NCBI GenBank assembly: GCA_017439965.1
Contig: JAFSID010000098.1
Span: 1 to 44,786 of the forward strand
Direction: 5' to 3'
Length of the DNA stretch: 44,786 bases
Source of the DNA: Clostridia bacterium
GTDB taxonomy: Bacteria; Bacillota; Clostridia; Oscillospirales; SIG627
Positions within the stretch are counted from its first letter, which is position 1. Each line of letters starts with the position of its first letter. Under the pieces are notes generated by a model, which saw only the letters and a program-made list of their open reading frames with translations, made no database searches and was not told the origin of the DNA. The position numbers and the translations under genes were made by a program. This document shows, piece after piece, positions 15,164 through 25,501 of the stretch.

Positions 15164-15834
15164 TATTTTCCCTCCTTGAAATTTATCGACACTCTCTTTA
15201 CGAGCCAGTTATCTATCTCGGGACATTTTGACATAAGCCCCTTGACGAAATGGTCGGGGTTGAGGTACTCGTTCTGCCTTGCGCAAAGGGTTGCACGAAG
15301 TGTACAAGTCTCCCCGTTTTCCTCAAGCACCTCCCAGGAAAATACCATAGGCACGATATTGACTACCCTCTCTCCCGCCTTTCCCTTCTTGACTATTTCA
15401 AGAGGCTCGGAAAGGATTTCGGAAAGCCTCTTTGCAACGTCGATATCACAGCTTTTGAAGAGGGTTATAAGATAGTCGGAGGACTCAATATCTGCAAAAT
15501 CCGTCTCGGGAAAATACGCCGATACTATCTCAAGTCCCTTGGGCAAAACAGCCCCAAGACGCGAGACAAAAGTGTCAGGTGTGATAATGGGTGTTTCGGG
15601 ATTTTCAGGGTCACGGGCAAGGTAGATATCCACAAGCTCGCAGTCACTTTCGGTGCCTACCGAAAGAGTGAGAGCAAAGACGAGCTTAGGGTGAGGATTG
15701 AAGCCCTCGGTATATCTTATGGGGATACCCGCACGCTTTATAAACCTCAGTACAGCGCGCTGAAGGTCAAGGTGAGAAATGTACTTCAGCCCTCCGAATT
15801 TTTTAAATTCAAGTCTTATTACGGGATTGGTCAT
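15163..15834 (-). CDS. DUF2344 / TIGR03936 radical SAM-linked protein
   Basis: I place the start at ATG 15834-15832, which overlaps the upstream stop as ATGA and follows AGGGAGGG. A longer frame opening at 15900 has no ribosome site. The 223-residue product begins with VIRLEFKKFGGLKYISHLDLQRAVLRFIKRAGIP and has IRYTEGFNPHPKLVFALTLSVGTES, the hallmarks of this family. It almost always lies beside, or is fused to, the TIGR03960 radical SAM protein, as here. Its biochemical role is not established. In many genomes the pair precedes rng or L21/L27 genes; here it is followed by yfbR. Confidence 0.92.
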   Translation of the reverse strand: MTNPVIRLEFKKFGGLKYISHLDLQRAVLRFIKRAGIPIRYTEGFNPHPKLVFALTLSVGTESDCELVDIYLARDPENPETPIITPDTFVSRLGAVLPKGLEIVSAYFPETDFADIESSDYLITLFKSCDIDVAKRLSEILSEPLEIVKKGKAGERVVNIVPMVFSWEVLEENGETCTLRATLCARQNEYLNPDHFVKGLMSKCPEIDNWLVKRVSINFKEGK

Positions 15835-17678
15835 TTCTTTTCCCTCCCTTCTCTTATGGCACACTCGGGAGCACCGCAGCCTGCGCAGGCGGTACGGCAA
15901 TCGGGTGTGAGACGCTCCTCGTGAGCCTTTTTATTTTCGCGTATGAGAAATTCCTTTGATACCCCCGCATCAATCATATCCCACGGCAAAACGTCGGTAT
16001 ATTCGAAACGTCGGTAAGCGTAAAAATCGGGGTCGATATCAACGTTTTTAAAGGCGGTAAGCCAACGCTCGAAATCAAAATGCTCACTCCACGCATCAAA
16101 CACCTGACCGAGACGGTAAGCCTCGACAATGGCACGGGAAAGCCTTCTGTCACCTCTTGAGAATACCGCTTCGATATAGCTGACCCTTGCCTCGTGCCAG
16201 GTATAGCGTACCTTTTTGGTGGTAATGCTTTCCTTAAGAAGCATCTGTCTTCTCTGAAGCTCTTCAAGCTTTTCCTGCGGCTCAAACTGGAAGGGAGTAA
16301 AGGGCTTGGGCACAAAACAGGAAACGCTGACGGAAACGGTAACAGACTTACCCTTGGGTCTGTCGGGAGAGGCGTAATAGAGGTTTACGACCTTTTGTGC
16401 AAGGTCGGCAATTCCAACTGTATCCTCGTCACGCTCGGTAGGAAGTCCCGACATAAAGTAAAGCTTTATACTCGTTCTTCCCGTTGAGAAAGCCCAGGTA
16501 GCCGCACGGATGAGGTCATCCTCGGTAACGCCCTTATTGATAACGTCACGGAGTCTCTGCGTGCCCGCCTCGGGTGCAAAGGTGAGACCCGATTTGCGAA
16601 GGCTCATAACCTTGTCCATAAGCTCCTTTGTAAAGCTGTCAAGACGTAGTGACGGAAGTGAGAGATTTATCTTCTCGTCCTGAGTCCAGGAAAGAAGCTT
16701 GTCTGTAAGCTCCGGAAGGCGCGTATAATCACTCGTGCTGAGTGAGGAAACGCCAATCTCCTCATATCCGCAGGCGTTGACGGTATCTCTTGCCATATTA
16801 TCAAGAAGCTCAGGGTCACGCTCACGCACGGGTCGGGTTACCATACCTGCCTGACAGAAGCGGCAGCCTCGGATACATCCGCGGAAAATTTCTATTGTAG
16901 CGCGGTCGTGTACGGTTTCTATGTAGGGTATTACCTGAGCTGTCGGATAATGCGCGGTATTGAAATCCGAAACGAAGCGCTTTTCAATTATTTCGGGCGC
17001 TCCGTCCTTTGCGGTTATAGAAGAGATTTTACCTTCGCCGTCATATTCAACGTCATAGAGTGAGGGAACGTAAAATCCGCGAAGCTCGGTTGCCACTCTG
17101 TGTAAAAACTCCTTCTTGCTCTCCCCTTTTGCCTTGGAATCGCGGTAGAGAAGAGCAAGCTCGGGAAGAGCCTCCTCGCCCTCTCCTATTGAAAGAATAT
17201 CAAAAAACTCGCAAAACGGCTCTGGGTTATAGGTGCAAGGACCTCCACCAAGTATTATAGGATAGGACTCGTCACGCTCGCTTGCATAAAACGGAATACC
17301 TGCAAGCTCCAAAAGGTAGAGTATATTCGTGTACAAGCCCTCGTACTGTACGGTAACGGCAAAGAAATCAAAATCACGCACCGAGTCACCGCTTTCAAGC
17401 GCCCAGAGAGGAATGGACCTCTCCTTCATTTTTTCAGCCATATCAAGAGCAGGCGCAAAAACCCTCTCACACCATACTCCGTCAAAACGGTTAAGGCAGG
17501 AGTAAAGAATTTTAAGTCCGAGGTTGGACATTCCAATCTCATAGAGGTCGGGAAAGGCAAAGGCAACGCGCACGTCAACCGCGCTCTTGTCCTTGATTAT
17601 TTCCCCTTCCTCACCGCCCGTGTATCTTCCGGGCTTTTCAACGTACTTTAAAAGCTTTTCTATATCTTGTCTTATCAT
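15831..17678 (-). CDS. TIGR03960 family B12-binding-type radical SAM protein
   Basis: The 615-residue protein has a cobalamin-binding-like N-terminal region (VRVAFAFPDLYEIGMSNLG, GGGPCTYNPEP) and the radical SAM motif Cys268-x3-Cys272-x2-Cys275 (RGCIRGCRFCQAG). It continues with LSTSDYTRLPEL and LPSLRLDSF, typical of the family. A C-terminal Cys cluster (CRTACAGCGAPECAI) may bind a second cluster. Substrate unknown; the partner is the DUF2344 protein encoded next. The start overlaps the uvrA stop as ATGA. Confidence 0.94.
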   Translation of the reverse strand: MIRQDIEKLLKYVEKPGRYTGGEEGEIIKDKSAVDVRVAFAFPDLYEIGMSNLGLKILYSCLNRFDGVWCERVFAPALDMAEKMKERSIPLWALESGDSVRDFDFFAVTVQYEGLYTNILYLLELAGIPFYASERDESYPIILGGGPCTYNPEPFCEFFDILSIGEGEEALPELALLYRDSKAKGESKKEFLHRVATELRGFYVPSLYDVEYDGEGKISSITAKDGAPEIIEKRFVSDFNTAHYPTAQVIPYIETVHDRATIEIFRGCIRGCRFCQAGMVTRPVRERDPELLDNMARDTVNACGYEEIGVSSLSTSDYTRLPELTDKLLSWTQDEKINLSLPSLRLDSFTKELMDKVMSLRKSGLTFAPEAGTQRLRDVINKGVTEDDLIRAATWAFSTGRTSIKLYFMSGLPTERDEDTVGIADLAQKVVNLYYASPDRPKGKSVTVSVSVSCFVPKPFTPFQFEPQEKLEELQRRQMLLKESITTKKVRYTWHEARVSYIEAVFSRGDRRLSRAIVEAYRLGQVFDAWSEHFDFERWLTAFKNVDIDPDFYAYRRFEYTDVLPWDMIDAGVSKEFLIRENKKAHEERLTPDCRTACAGCGAPECAIREGREKK

Positions 17679-20518
17679 TTCTTTTCCTTATCGAATAATT
17701 TTTTAAGATAGTAGCCCGTGTAAGAGCCTTCAACCTCTGCTACCTGCTCGGGAGTACCCGTTGCAATCACCTGACCTCCACGGTCACCGCCCTCGGGACC
17801 CATATCAACGATATAATCCGCGGTTTTTATGAGGTCGAGGTTATGCTCAATCACAACTACGGTATTGCCCGCATCAACGAGTCTCTTCAGCACCTTTACA
17901 AGAAGCTTAACGTCGGCGGTATGAAGACCCGTCGTAGGCTCGTCAAGAAGGTAAAGCGTCTTACCCGTTGAGCGTTTGGTAAGCTCGGTGGCAAGCTTTA
18001 CTCTCTGCGCCTCACCGCCCGATAGGGTGGTCGAGGACTGACCGAGCTTGATATATCCGAGTCCGACGTCCATAAGAGTTTCAAGCTTACGCTTGATCTT
18101 AGGAACGTTTTCAAAGAATACGAAGGCTTCCTCAACGCTCATATCAAGAACGTCGAAAATATTCTTCCCCTTGTATTTTACCTCAAGGGTTTCGCGGTTA
18201 TATCTCTTACCGTGGCACACGTCACAGGTAACGTAAACGTCGGGAAGAAAATGCATTTCAATCTGCATAGTTCCGTCACCCTCACACGCCTCGCATCTGC
18301 CTCCCTTTAGGTTGAAGGAGAAGCGGTCCTGACCGTAGCCTCTCTCCTTAGCGTCGGGAGTGCTTGCAAAAAGCGCTCGTATCTCGTTGAACAGACCCGT
18401 ATAGGTTGCAGGGTTTGAACGGGGCGTTCTTCCGATGGGTGATTGGTCTATTGCGATTATCTTATCGAGGTTTTCGTGTCCCTCTATTCTGTCGTGCTCG
18501 CCTGCATAGGTGAAGGCACGGTTCAAGCGGTGTGCAAGGTCCTTATATAAAATCTCGTTAACAAGCGAGCTTTTACCCGAGCCCGAAACACCCGTAACGC
18601 AGGTGAGAGTTCCGAGAGGTATCTGCACGTTAACGTTTTTTAGATTGTTCTGTCTTGCTCCGAACACCTTAAGATAAGCACCGTTGCCCTGAAGTCTTTT
18701 CTCGGGAATTTCAATTCTCTCTCTGCCCGACATAAATCTGCCCGTGATACTCCTCTCGCTCTTCAAAAGCTCCTCGGGAGTACCTGCAAAAACGACCTCG
18801 CCGCCGTGAATACCTGCCTCGGGACCGATATCAACTATATAATCGGAGCTTTCAATAGTCTCGGTATCGTGCTCGACTACAAGCACTGTATTACCGACGT
18901 CGCGGAGATTCTTGAGGGTTTCGATAAGCTTTGAGTTGTCTCTCTGATGGAGACCGATGCTGGGCTCGTCAAGTATATAAATAACTCCCATAAGGGATGA
19001 GCCTATCTGTGTTGCAAGTCGGATACGCTGACTCTCTCCGCCCGAAAGAGTTGCCGACGAGCGTGAGAGGGACAGATACTCAAGACCGACTCTCTGCAAG
19101 AAGGAAAGACGAGCCTTTATCTCCTTGATTATCTCACGGGCAATCGTTTCCTCCTTTTCGGTAAGGGTCAGGCTTGAGATGAATTCAAGCGTGTCACTTA
19201 CCGACATATCCGAAAGCTCTGCGATATTCTTACCGCCGACGGTAACGCAAAGAGCCTCTTTTTTAAGCCTTTTTCCGTTACACTCGGGGCAAGGTACTTC
19301 AATCATAAAATCGTCGTAATAGCTGTCTCCAGACTCGGCAAAGCGTCGTGCTGTGGCGTTAACTATTCCCTCAAAGGTGACGTCATAGCGTCGGGTTACT
19401 CCATCCTTTGTAAAGGGCACGGTATATACCTCTCCGCCCGTTCCGTAATAAAGAGCGTTAAGCGCCTCGGGAGAAAAGGAGTCAACAGGCTGTTCAAGAG
19501 TGAAGCCGAAGCGTTCGCCTACCTGCTTTATAATTTTAGTCGTCCAGCCGTCCTTGTTAAGACTCTTGTAGCCGTTAACTATAATAGCGCCGTCTGCAAG
19601 AGATATGCTTTTATCGGGAATAAGCTTTTCGGGTGCGACCACCTTCTTCATTCCGAGACCCGAGCATTGAGGACAAGCACCGAAGGGATTGTTGAAGGAA
19701 AACATTCTCGGCGCAAGCTCTCCGAGAGAAATGCCGTGCTCGTAGCAGGCGTAGTTCTCCGAGAAGAGAAGCTCACGGTCAGGGTCATTCTTGTCAAGGT
19801 CTATCTGCTCGATAACGAGAAGTCCTCCCGACAGTGAAAGCGCGGTCTCAACCGAGTCGGTAAGACGGGAAAGAATATCGGGCTTCATAACGAGACGGTC
19901 AACAACTATCTCGATATTGTGCTTTTTCTTTTTATCAAGCTCAATATTATCCGAAAGGTCATAGACGAAGCCGTCGACTCTCGCACGGACAAAACCGCTC
20001 TTCTGCGCATCCGAAAAGACCTTTTCGTGAAGTCCCTTCTTGCCTCTGATAACGGGAGAAAGCACCTGAAAGCGAGTTCTTTCGGGAAGAGACATTATCT
20101 GCGAGGTAATTGAGTCGATGCTCTGGCGGCTTATCTCCTTACCGCAGACGGGACAGTGAGGCACGCCTATATTGGCGTAAAGAAGTCTTAAATAATCGTG
20201 AATCTCGGTAACCGTACCGACGGTTGAACGGGGGTTTTTCGAGGTGGTCTTCTGGTCAATGGAGATTGCGGGTGAAAGTCCCTCGATTATATCAACGTCG
20301 GGCTTATCCATCTGTCCGAGAAACTGTCTTGCATACGATGAAAGAGACTCGACGAAGCGTCTGTATCCCTCGGCATAAACCGTGTCAAACGCAAGTGAGC
20401 TTTTTCCCGAGCCCGAAAGACCCGTGAGTACAACAAGCTTATTTCTCGGTATGTCAACGTCTATATTTTTGAGGTTGTTTACCCTTGCACCTCTTATCTG
20501 TATTTTATCTCTAATCAT
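17675..20518 (-). CDS. uvrA: Excinuclease ABC subunit A
   Basis: The 947-residue protein is full length. It has two ABC ATPase halves: Walker [12 protein letters not shown] (near residue 32) and [11 protein letters not shown] (near 645), and signature motifs [12 protein letters not shown] and [12 protein letters not shown]. Zinc-binding CxxC pairs are present ([26 protein letters not shown]). UvrA recognises distorted DNA and loads UvrB in nucleotide excision repair. It lies directly after uvrB with an eight-base overlap. Confidence 0.98.
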   Translation of the reverse strand: MIRDKIQIRGARVNNLKNIDVDIPRNKLVVLTGLSGSGKSSLAFDTVYAEGYRRFVESLSSYARQFLGQMDKPDVDIIEGLSPAISIDQKTTSKNPRSTVGTVTEIHDYLRLLYANIGVPHCPVCGKEISRQSIDSITSQIMSLPERTRFQVLSPVIRGKKGLHEKVFSDAQKSGFVRARVDGFVYDLSDNIELDKKKKHNIEIVVDRLVMKPDILSRLTDSVETALSLSGGLLVIEQIDLDKNDPDRELLFSENYACYEHGISLGELAPRMFSFNNPFGACPQCSGLGMKKVVAPEKLIPDKSISLADGAIIVNGYKSLNKDGWTTKIIKQVGERFGFTLEQPVDSFSPEALNALYYGTGGEVYTVPFTKDGVTRRYDVTFEGIVNATARRFAESGDSYYDDFMIEVPCPECNGKRLKKEALCVTVGGKNIAELSDMSVSDTLEFISSLTLTEKEETIAREIIKEIKARLSFLQRVGLEYLSLSRSSATLSGGESQRIRLATQIGSSLMGVIYILDEPSIGLHQRDNSKLIETLKNLRDVGNTVLVVEHDTETIESSDYIVDIGPEAGIHGGEVVFAGTPEELLKSERSITGRFMSGRERIEIPEKRLQGNGAYLKVFGARQNNLKNVNVQIPLGTLTCVTGVSGSGKSSLVNEILYKDLAHRLNRAFTYAGEHDRIEGHENLDKIIAIDQSPIGRTPRSNPATYTGLFNEIRALFASTPDAKERGYGQDRFSFNLKGGRCEACEGDGTMQIEMHFLPDVYVTCDVCHGKRYNRETLEVKYKGKNIFDVLDMSVEEAFVFFENVPKIKRKLETLMDVGLGYIKLGQSSTTLSGGEAQRVKLATELTKRSTGKTLYLLDEPTTGLHTADVKLLVKVLKRLVDAGNTVVVIEHNLDLIKTADYIVDMGPEGGDRGGQVIATGTPEQVAEVEGSYTGYYLKKLFDKEKK

Positions 20519-22493
20519 TTCCGTATCCTTTTAAATTTGCAATCTTGTCGCGTAGTACCGCGGCGTATTCAAAGTCAAGCTGACGCGCAGCCTCCTTCAT
20601 TTCACGGGTGAGCTTATCAATAAGTCTCGTACGCTCCTTGGCGCTCATAATAGTCTTTTCGGTCTTGGCAAGTTTATCAAGCTCCTCGCCCTCTCGGACG
20701 GCAACCTCAATCACCGAGGATATCTCCTTAGTAACCGATTTGGGCGTAATACCGTGGTCACGGTTGAATTTGTCCTGAATACCTCGACGGCGCTCGGTTT
20801 CCTCGATGGCGCTCTTCATAGAGCCCGTAATTTTATCAGCGTACATTATGACCTTGCCTTCGACGTGACGTGCGGCACGGCCGATTATCTGTATAAACGA
20901 GGTTCTCGAACGAAGGAAGCCTTCCTTATCAGCATCGAGAATAGCAACGAGCGATACCTCGGGAAGATCAAGTCCCTCTCGGAGAAGATTAATACCGACG
21001 AGCACGTCGTATTTACCCTGACGAAGCTCGCGGATAAGCTGCATACGCTCTATGGTTTCAACGTTATGGTGCATATACTTCGCCTTAACGCCGTGTTCGG
21101 TCAGATAGAGGGTCAGGTCCTCCGCCATTTTTTTGGTAAGAGTAACGACAAGCACTCTCTCCTTCTTTTCGGTACGCATATTTATCTCGGAAAGGAGGTC
21201 TTCAATCTGCCCCTCAATTCCTCTTACCTCAACGATAGGGTCAAGAAGTCCCGTAGGACGAATTATCTGCTCAACCGTACGCTCACTTCTGTCAAGCTCG
21301 TAGGAGTCGGGCGTTGCGCTGACGTAAATTACCTGATTGAGCTTTGAATTAAACTCGTCAAAGTACAAGGGGCGGTTATCGTAGGCACTGGGCAGACGGA
21401 AGCCGTACTCAACGAGATTCTTCTTACGCGCCGTATCTCCTCCGCTCATACCTCTCACCTGTGGCACGGTAACGTGGGACTCGTCAATGAACATAACGAA
21501 ATCCTCGGGAAAATAATCAAGCAAGGTATAAGGCGTTGAACCCGGAGCTTTACCTGCAAAGATACGGGAATAATTCTCGATACCCGAGCAATAGCCTACC
21601 TCCTCAATCATTTCCATATCGTATCTGACACGCTCCTCGATGCGCTGAGCCTCAATGAGCATATCTCTTTCGCGGAAGTATGCAATACGGTCCACAAGCT
21701 CCGAGCGTATTGTCTCCATAGCCTGCTCACGCTTTTCTCGGGAGGTTACGTAGTGAGAGGCGGGATAAAGAGCAACGTGCTTGAGAATTGCCGTTACCTC
21801 GCCCGTTACGGCGTGTACCTCGTATATTCTTTCGATCTCATCTCCGAAAAACGAAACTCTTATAAATTTCTCGGAGGAATCTGCGGGAAAAATGTCAACC
21901 GTATCACCCTTTACCCTGAACTTGTTACGGGTAAAATCTATATCGTTTCTTTCAAACTGGACTGAAATGAGTCTGCGGATAAGGGTCTCACGCGATATCT
22001 CCATCCCCTCTCGGATAGAGGTAACGAGGCTTTCATACTCGGACGGGTCACCGAGCGAGTAAATGCAGGAGACGCTGGAGACGATAATGACGTCACGCCT
22101 CTCAAAGAGCGCCGAGGTTGCCGAATGCCTGAGACGGTCTATATCATCGTTTATTGAGGAATCCTTTTCGATATACATATCCTTACCGGGCAGATAAGCC
22201 TCGGGCTGATAATAATCGTAATAGGACACGAAATACTCAACGGCGTTATTCGGGAAATATTCACGAAGCTCAGTGCAAAGCTGAGCCACAAGGGTCTTGT
22301 TATGAGCAAGGATGAGGGTCGGTCTGTTTACACGGGCAATGACGTTTGCCATGGTAAAGGTCTTACCCGAGCCCGTAACACCCAAAAGCACCTGCTCCTT
22401 GAGTCCCTCTAAAATACCCTGAGCCAAGCCCTCGATTGCTTCGGGCTGGTCACCCGTCGGCTGATATTTTGACACAAGCTCAAAATAGTCCAT
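20511..22493 (-). CDS. uvrB: Excinuclease ABC subunit B
   Basis: I place the start at ATG 22493-22491 ([20 protein letters not shown]), behind AAGGAGGGGAATAT; an in-frame extension to 22577 runs through the promoter region. The 660-residue helicase-like protein has Walker [14 protein letters not shown], the beta-hairpin region ([12 protein letters not shown]) and a C-terminal UVR domain ([24 protein letters not shown]). It verifies lesions and recruits UvrC. A minus-strand TACAAT at 22531-22526, with a weak TTTATT 17 bases upstream, could be the operon promoter. No LexA-type box was recognised. Confidence 0.97.
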   Translation of the reverse strand: MDYFELVSKYQPTGDQPEAIEGLAQGILEGLKEQVLLGVTGSGKTFTMANVIARVNRPTLILAHNKTLVAQLCTELREYFPNNAVEYFVSYYDYYQPEAYLPGKDMYIEKDSSINDDIDRLRHSATSALFERRDVIIVSSVSCIYSLGDPSEYESLVTSIREGMEISRETLIRRLISVQFERNDIDFTRNKFRVKGDTVDIFPADSSEKFIRVSFFGDEIERIYEVHAVTGEVTAILKHVALYPASHYVTSREKREQAMETIRSELVDRIAYFRERDMLIEAQRIEERVRYDMEMIEEVGYCSGIENYSRIFAGKAPGSTPYTLLDYFPEDFVMFIDESHVTVPQVRGMSGGDTARKKNLVEYGFRLPSAYDNRPLYFDEFNSKLNQVIYVSATPDSYELDRSERTVEQIIRPTGLLDPIVEVRGIEGQIEDLLSEINMRTEKKERVLVVTLTKKMAEDLTLYLTEHGVKAKYMHHNVETIERMQLIRELRQGKYDVLVGINLLREGLDLPEVSLVAILDADKEGFLRSRTSFIQIIGRAARHVEGKVIMYADKITGSMKSAIEETERRRGIQDKFNRDHGITPKSVTKEISSVIEVAVREGEELDKLAKTEKTIMSAKERTRLIDKLTREMKEAARQLDFEYAAVLRDKIANLKGYGND

Positions 22494-22644
22494 TATATTC
22501 CCCTCCTTATTCGCGTATTCAGTTAATTGTATCACAAATAAACACAAAAATAAAGTACGATTTTTAAGTTTTTTCAAAAATGTATGGAAATATTTTTAAA
22601 ACTGTGCTACAATGTGAAAAGATTTTTATCGCAGAGGTATTCTT

Positions 22645-23529
22645 ATGAAAAATATGAAAGGTAATTTATTACTTGCCTTAACGGCTTTTATATGGGGCAC
22701 GGCATTCGTTGCTCAGTCAACGGGCGTTGAGCACATCGGTCCTTTTACCTTTAACGGTATACGCTCGTTTCTCGGATTTTTTGCGCTTCTTCCCGTTATT
22801 TTCATAATATCAAGAAAAAGGAAGGATACAGGAAAAAAGCGCGACCTTGTAATCGGCGGTCTTATCTGCGGTGCGGTGTTCACCGTTGCGTCAATGCTTC
22901 AGCAGATAGGTCTCGTCTACACCGAGCCGGGTAAAGCGGGCTTTATCACGGCGCTCTACATTGTAATCGTTCCGATAATCGAAGCCTTTATGGGCAAAAG
23001 GCTTCACAAAAATACCGTTTTTGCAATTTTAATTGCGCTTGTCGGAATGTATCTTTTGTGCATTACCGATTCGCTCACCTTGTCAAAGGGAGATTTTCTC
23101 GTGCTTCTCTGCGCGATATTCTACTCCTTCCACATTATTGCTATCGACAAATTCTCACCGAAAGTTGACGGCGTTAAGCTTTCGGCATTTCAGTTTCTCG
23201 TTGCTGGAATCGTATGCTGTACAATTGCCCTTCCGCTTGAGACTCAGAACGTGTCAAAAATCCTTGACGCATCTGGCTCACTTCTTTACACGGGTATTCT
23301 CTCGTCGGGCGTTGCATATACTCTGCAGATAATCGGACAGAAATATACCTCCCCCGTGCTTGCCACGATAATTATGAGTCTTGAGTCGGTTTTCGCAGCC
23401 CTCGCGGGATGGGTCGTACTCAAGGACGTAATGTCTCCCCGTGAAATAATCGGCGCGCTTTTGATGTTCGCGGCAATTATGATAGCTCAGCTCCCCGCTG
23501 ATCTTTTCAAGCGTGCAAAGCGAGGTTAA
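22645..23529 (+). CDS. DMT superfamily transporter, two EamA domains
   Basis: The 294-residue protein has about ten hydrophobic segments in two similar halves. The N-terminal half opens with GNLLLALTAFIWGTAFVAQSTG, typical of EamA/RhaT-type permeases, and the second half has SSGVAYTLQIIGQKYTSPVLATIIMSLESVFAALAGW. Such carriers export or import amino acids, nucleobases or sugars, and the substrate is unknown. A promoter-like TGGAAA-N17-TACAAT lies at 22585-22613. The last 23 bases overlap the convergent YihY gene. Confidence 0.9.
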   Translation: MKNMKGNLLLALTAFIWGTAFVAQSTGVEHIGPFTFNGIRSFLGFFALLPVIFIISRKRKDTGKKRDLVIGGLICGAVFTVASMLQQIGLVYTEPGKAGFITALYIVIVPIIEAFMGKRLHKNTVFAILIALVGMYLLCITDSLTLSKGDFLVLLCAIFYSFHIIAIDKFSPKVDGVKLSAFQFLVAGIVCCTIALPLETQNVSKILDASGSLLYTGILSSGVAYTLQIIGQKYTSPVLATIIMSLESVFAALAGWVVLKDVMSPREIIGALLMFAAIMIAQLPADLFKRAKRG

Positions 23530-24313
23530 TGCAAGCGCCCGTCAGTATAATATTTGACAAAACGTAAAACCATAGCATCATTACCGCCACCGCTCCGAGT
23601 GAGCCGTAGACGACCGAGTAGCTTGTAAAATTATTTATATAAGTCGAAAACAAAAGGGATGCAAGTATCCACAGGACAGCAGTAAATACTATCCCGGGAA
23701 GCGCCTTGATAGGCTTGAGCTTTTTGTCGGGTAAATAGCAAAACACAAGCACAAGAAAAAACACAAGCAATAAAACCACGGCAAGCACTCTGACACTCTG
23801 CCAAACGCTTATAAACAGCTCCTCCCCTCCCAAGTGAGACGCGAGGAGCTTTATTATACTCTCACCGAAAACGATGCATATAAGAGAGAGGTACAAAAGC
23901 ATAAGAAAGTAGAGCGCCGTAATAAGTGCAAGAAGCCAAGCAAGAGCGACGTGTCTTTTGTACCTTGCGCCGTTTATCGTATCAAGGTGATTTTTAAGAC
24001 ACCTTACGAATTTTACAAGAGTGAACACCGAAAGAAAAATACCGCCCGCGATGATTCCCGAGCCGTCGAGTGCTTCGGTATGGACGAGATAGTCGGATAT
24101 AAGCCTCTCCACCTCGTCGGGTAAGGCGCGTAGCACGAAGCTCCAATCGACCCGACCTATGCTGTCAATAAGCGCTTTTATAACGATAAGGCTCGGAAAA
24201 AGCGATAGCATCATATAATAAGCAAGGCTTGCCGAGAGAGTGGACACTCTCTTATCTCTCAATATATCCATTATTGCAAAAAAGCGCTCAAAAGAAATGA
24301 TTTTTGATTTGAT
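23507..24313 (-). CDS. YihY/BrkB family membrane protein, apparent AUC start
   Basis: The product has six membrane segments and the family signature STLSASLAYYMMLSLFPSLIVI near the N-terminus. The family was long called RNase BN in error; its function is unsettled. The only strong ribosome site, GGAGGTGG (24325-24318), is seven bases before an in-frame ATC (24313-24311), giving the N-terminus (I)KSKIISFERFFAIMDILRD. The first in-frame ATG (24271) has no good ribosome site and would cut the amphipathic N-terminal helix. A longer frame to 24436 runs into the yajC start region. The product is about 268 residues with the ATC start. Confidence 0.85.
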   Translation of the reverse strand: MKSKIISFERFFAIMDILRDKRVSTLSASLAYYMMLSLFPSLIVIKALIDSIGRVDWSFVLRALPDEVERLISDYLVHTEALDGSGIIAGGIFLSVFTLVKFVRCLKNHLDTINGARYKRHVALAWLLALITALYFLMLLYLSLICIVFGESIIKLLASHLGGEELFISVWQSVRVLAVVLLLVFFLVLVFCYLPDKKLKPIKALPGIVFTAVLWILASLLFSTYINNFTSYSVVYGSLGAVAVMMLWFYVLSNIILTGACINLALHA

Positions 24314-24370
24314 ATTTCCACCTCCGAATAAAATATATGACCAGTTGTATAAAAGTTTACTTTTGCTTAC

Positions 24371-24399
24371 TTGACTTTTTACTCTTATTGATGTATAAT
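24371..24399 (+). promoter_or_regulatory. Sigma-A promoter of yajC
   Basis: TTGACT (24371-24376) and TATAAT (24394-24399) are 17 bases apart, 28 bases before the yajC ATG. Confidence 0.85.
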
Positions 24400-24427
24400 C
24401 TAACAAAACAAGAAAGGACTTAAAATA

Positions 24428-24811
24428 ATGATACAATTCCTCGATTCAGCAGCAGCAAATCCCACGGGTGGTATGGGCTCAATGCTCATTGTAATGATCC
24501 CCCTCTTCCTCATTATGTACTTCTTTATGATAAGACCTCAGAAGAAGCAGGAAAGAGAAACCAACGAAATGCGTAACAGCATTATGGTTGGTGACGAGAT
24601 ATGCACCATCGGCGGTGTTATCGGCAGAGTATCCAACATCAAGGACGATATTCTTACTCTCGAAATAAACAAGGACAGAACCAAGATGAAGGTTTACCGT
24701 TGGGCAGTCAGAGAGGTTGTTAACCCTATGCCCCGTCCCGAGACCAAAACTGAGGAAAAGCCCTCAAAGAAGGCTAAGGAAGAAAAGAACGAAGGACCCG
24801 AGCTTAAGTAA
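24428..24811 (+). CDS. yajC: Preprotein translocase subunit YajC
   Basis: The 127-residue protein has one N-terminal membrane helix (about residues 15-35, ending FFMIRPQKKQ), the conserved MRNSIMVGDEICTIGGVIGRV core and a charged Lys/Glu-rich tail. YajC associates with SecDF at the Sec translocon. In most genomes it lies beside tgt or secD; here it forms its own unit with a promoter and terminator. Confidence 0.93.
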   Translation: MIQFLDSAAANPTGGMGSMLIVMIPLFLIMYFFMIRPQKKQERETNEMRNSIMVGDEICTIGGVIGRVSNIKDDILTLEINKDRTKMKVYRWAVREVVNPMPRPETKTEEKPSKKAKEEKNEGPELK

Positions 24812-24816
24812 GTCTT

Positions 24817-24845
24817 AAGGAGCTGTAATTTACAGCTCCTTTTTT
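24817..24845 (+). terminator. Intrinsic terminator of yajC
   Basis: GGAGCTGTAA (24819-24828) and TTACAGCTCC (24830-24839) form a stem, followed by a run of Ts. Confidence 0.85.
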
Positions 24846-24869
24846 ACGTCTGATTTTGGTATTTCCTTT

Positions 24870-25427
24870 TTAGATATTCTTTTTAATGAAGTCAAGCGCA
24901 CCCTTTTCAAGTCGGGAGACCTGAGCCTGACTTATACCCACCTCGCCCGCAACCTCCATTTGAGTTTTGCCGAGGAAGAAGCGCATATTGATAATTGCGT
25001 TTTCCCTGTCCGAGAGCTTTTTCATAGCCTCGCCGATTGCAATGCTTTCGCACCATGCGTTATCGTCGCAGGTCTTGTCGCAGACCTGGTCGAGAATATA
25101 GAGCGAGTCGCCGTTATCAGAAAATACGGGCTCGTAAAGTGACACGGGGTCAACCACGGCGTCGAGTGCATCGGATATCTCCTTTTCGGTAAAAAGGTGT
25201 ACCTCGCACTCCTCGCCCGTCAAGCGCTCTTTTTCGTCAGCCTCAAGAGCTGTGCGTCGGTTTACCTCTTCAACGATTTCCGAGAGAGTCGCTTCTCTTG
25301 AAAGACGGGTTGCAAGAGCGTCACGTGCGGCAAGCGCCTTATACGCAGTATCTCTTGTGGAGCGTGAAACCCGTATCATATTGTTGTCTCTCAGATACCG
25401 TCTTATTTCACCGATTATCATTGGCAC
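24870..25427 (-). pseudogene. sigG: Sporulation sigma factor G lacking sigma region 2 (5'-truncated)
   Basis: The 185-residue product matches SigG from region 3 onward: PMIIGEIRRYLRDNN, IRVSRSTRDTAYKAL, ALDAVVDPVSLYEPVF and the region 4 helix-turn-helix GKTQMEVAGEVGISQAQVSRLEKGAL. Normal SigG is about 260 residues. Here the reading starts exactly at the Val-Pro-Met that follows region 2, using GTG behind AAAGGA with spacing 5. The 70 bases upstream carry no region 2 remnant, only the divergent promoter of the flippase gene. Without region 2 it could not melt a -10 element or bind core normally. Either it is a pseudogene, or the reduced protein has another role. The frame itself is intact. Confidence 0.85.
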
Positions 25428-25448
25428 GGTTGTCCTTTGTTGAAAAAG

Positions 25449-25477
25449 TTGACAGAGCGCAAAAAAAGTGATAAAAT
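25449..25477 (+). promoter_or_regulatory. Sigma-A promoter of the SpoVB-like gene
   Basis: TTGACA (25449-25454) and TAAAAT (25472-25477) have a 17-base spacer and lie 25 bases before the ATG. It lies immediately next to the truncated sigG start. Confidence 0.8.
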
Positions 25478-25501
25478 CATAAGGTAAAGTGAGGTTTACC
25501 T

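Noticed and set aside
15250..15924. A 224-codon plus-strand frame opposite the DUF2344 gene
   Set aside because: No ribosome site and no family resemblance; it mirrors the coding frame.
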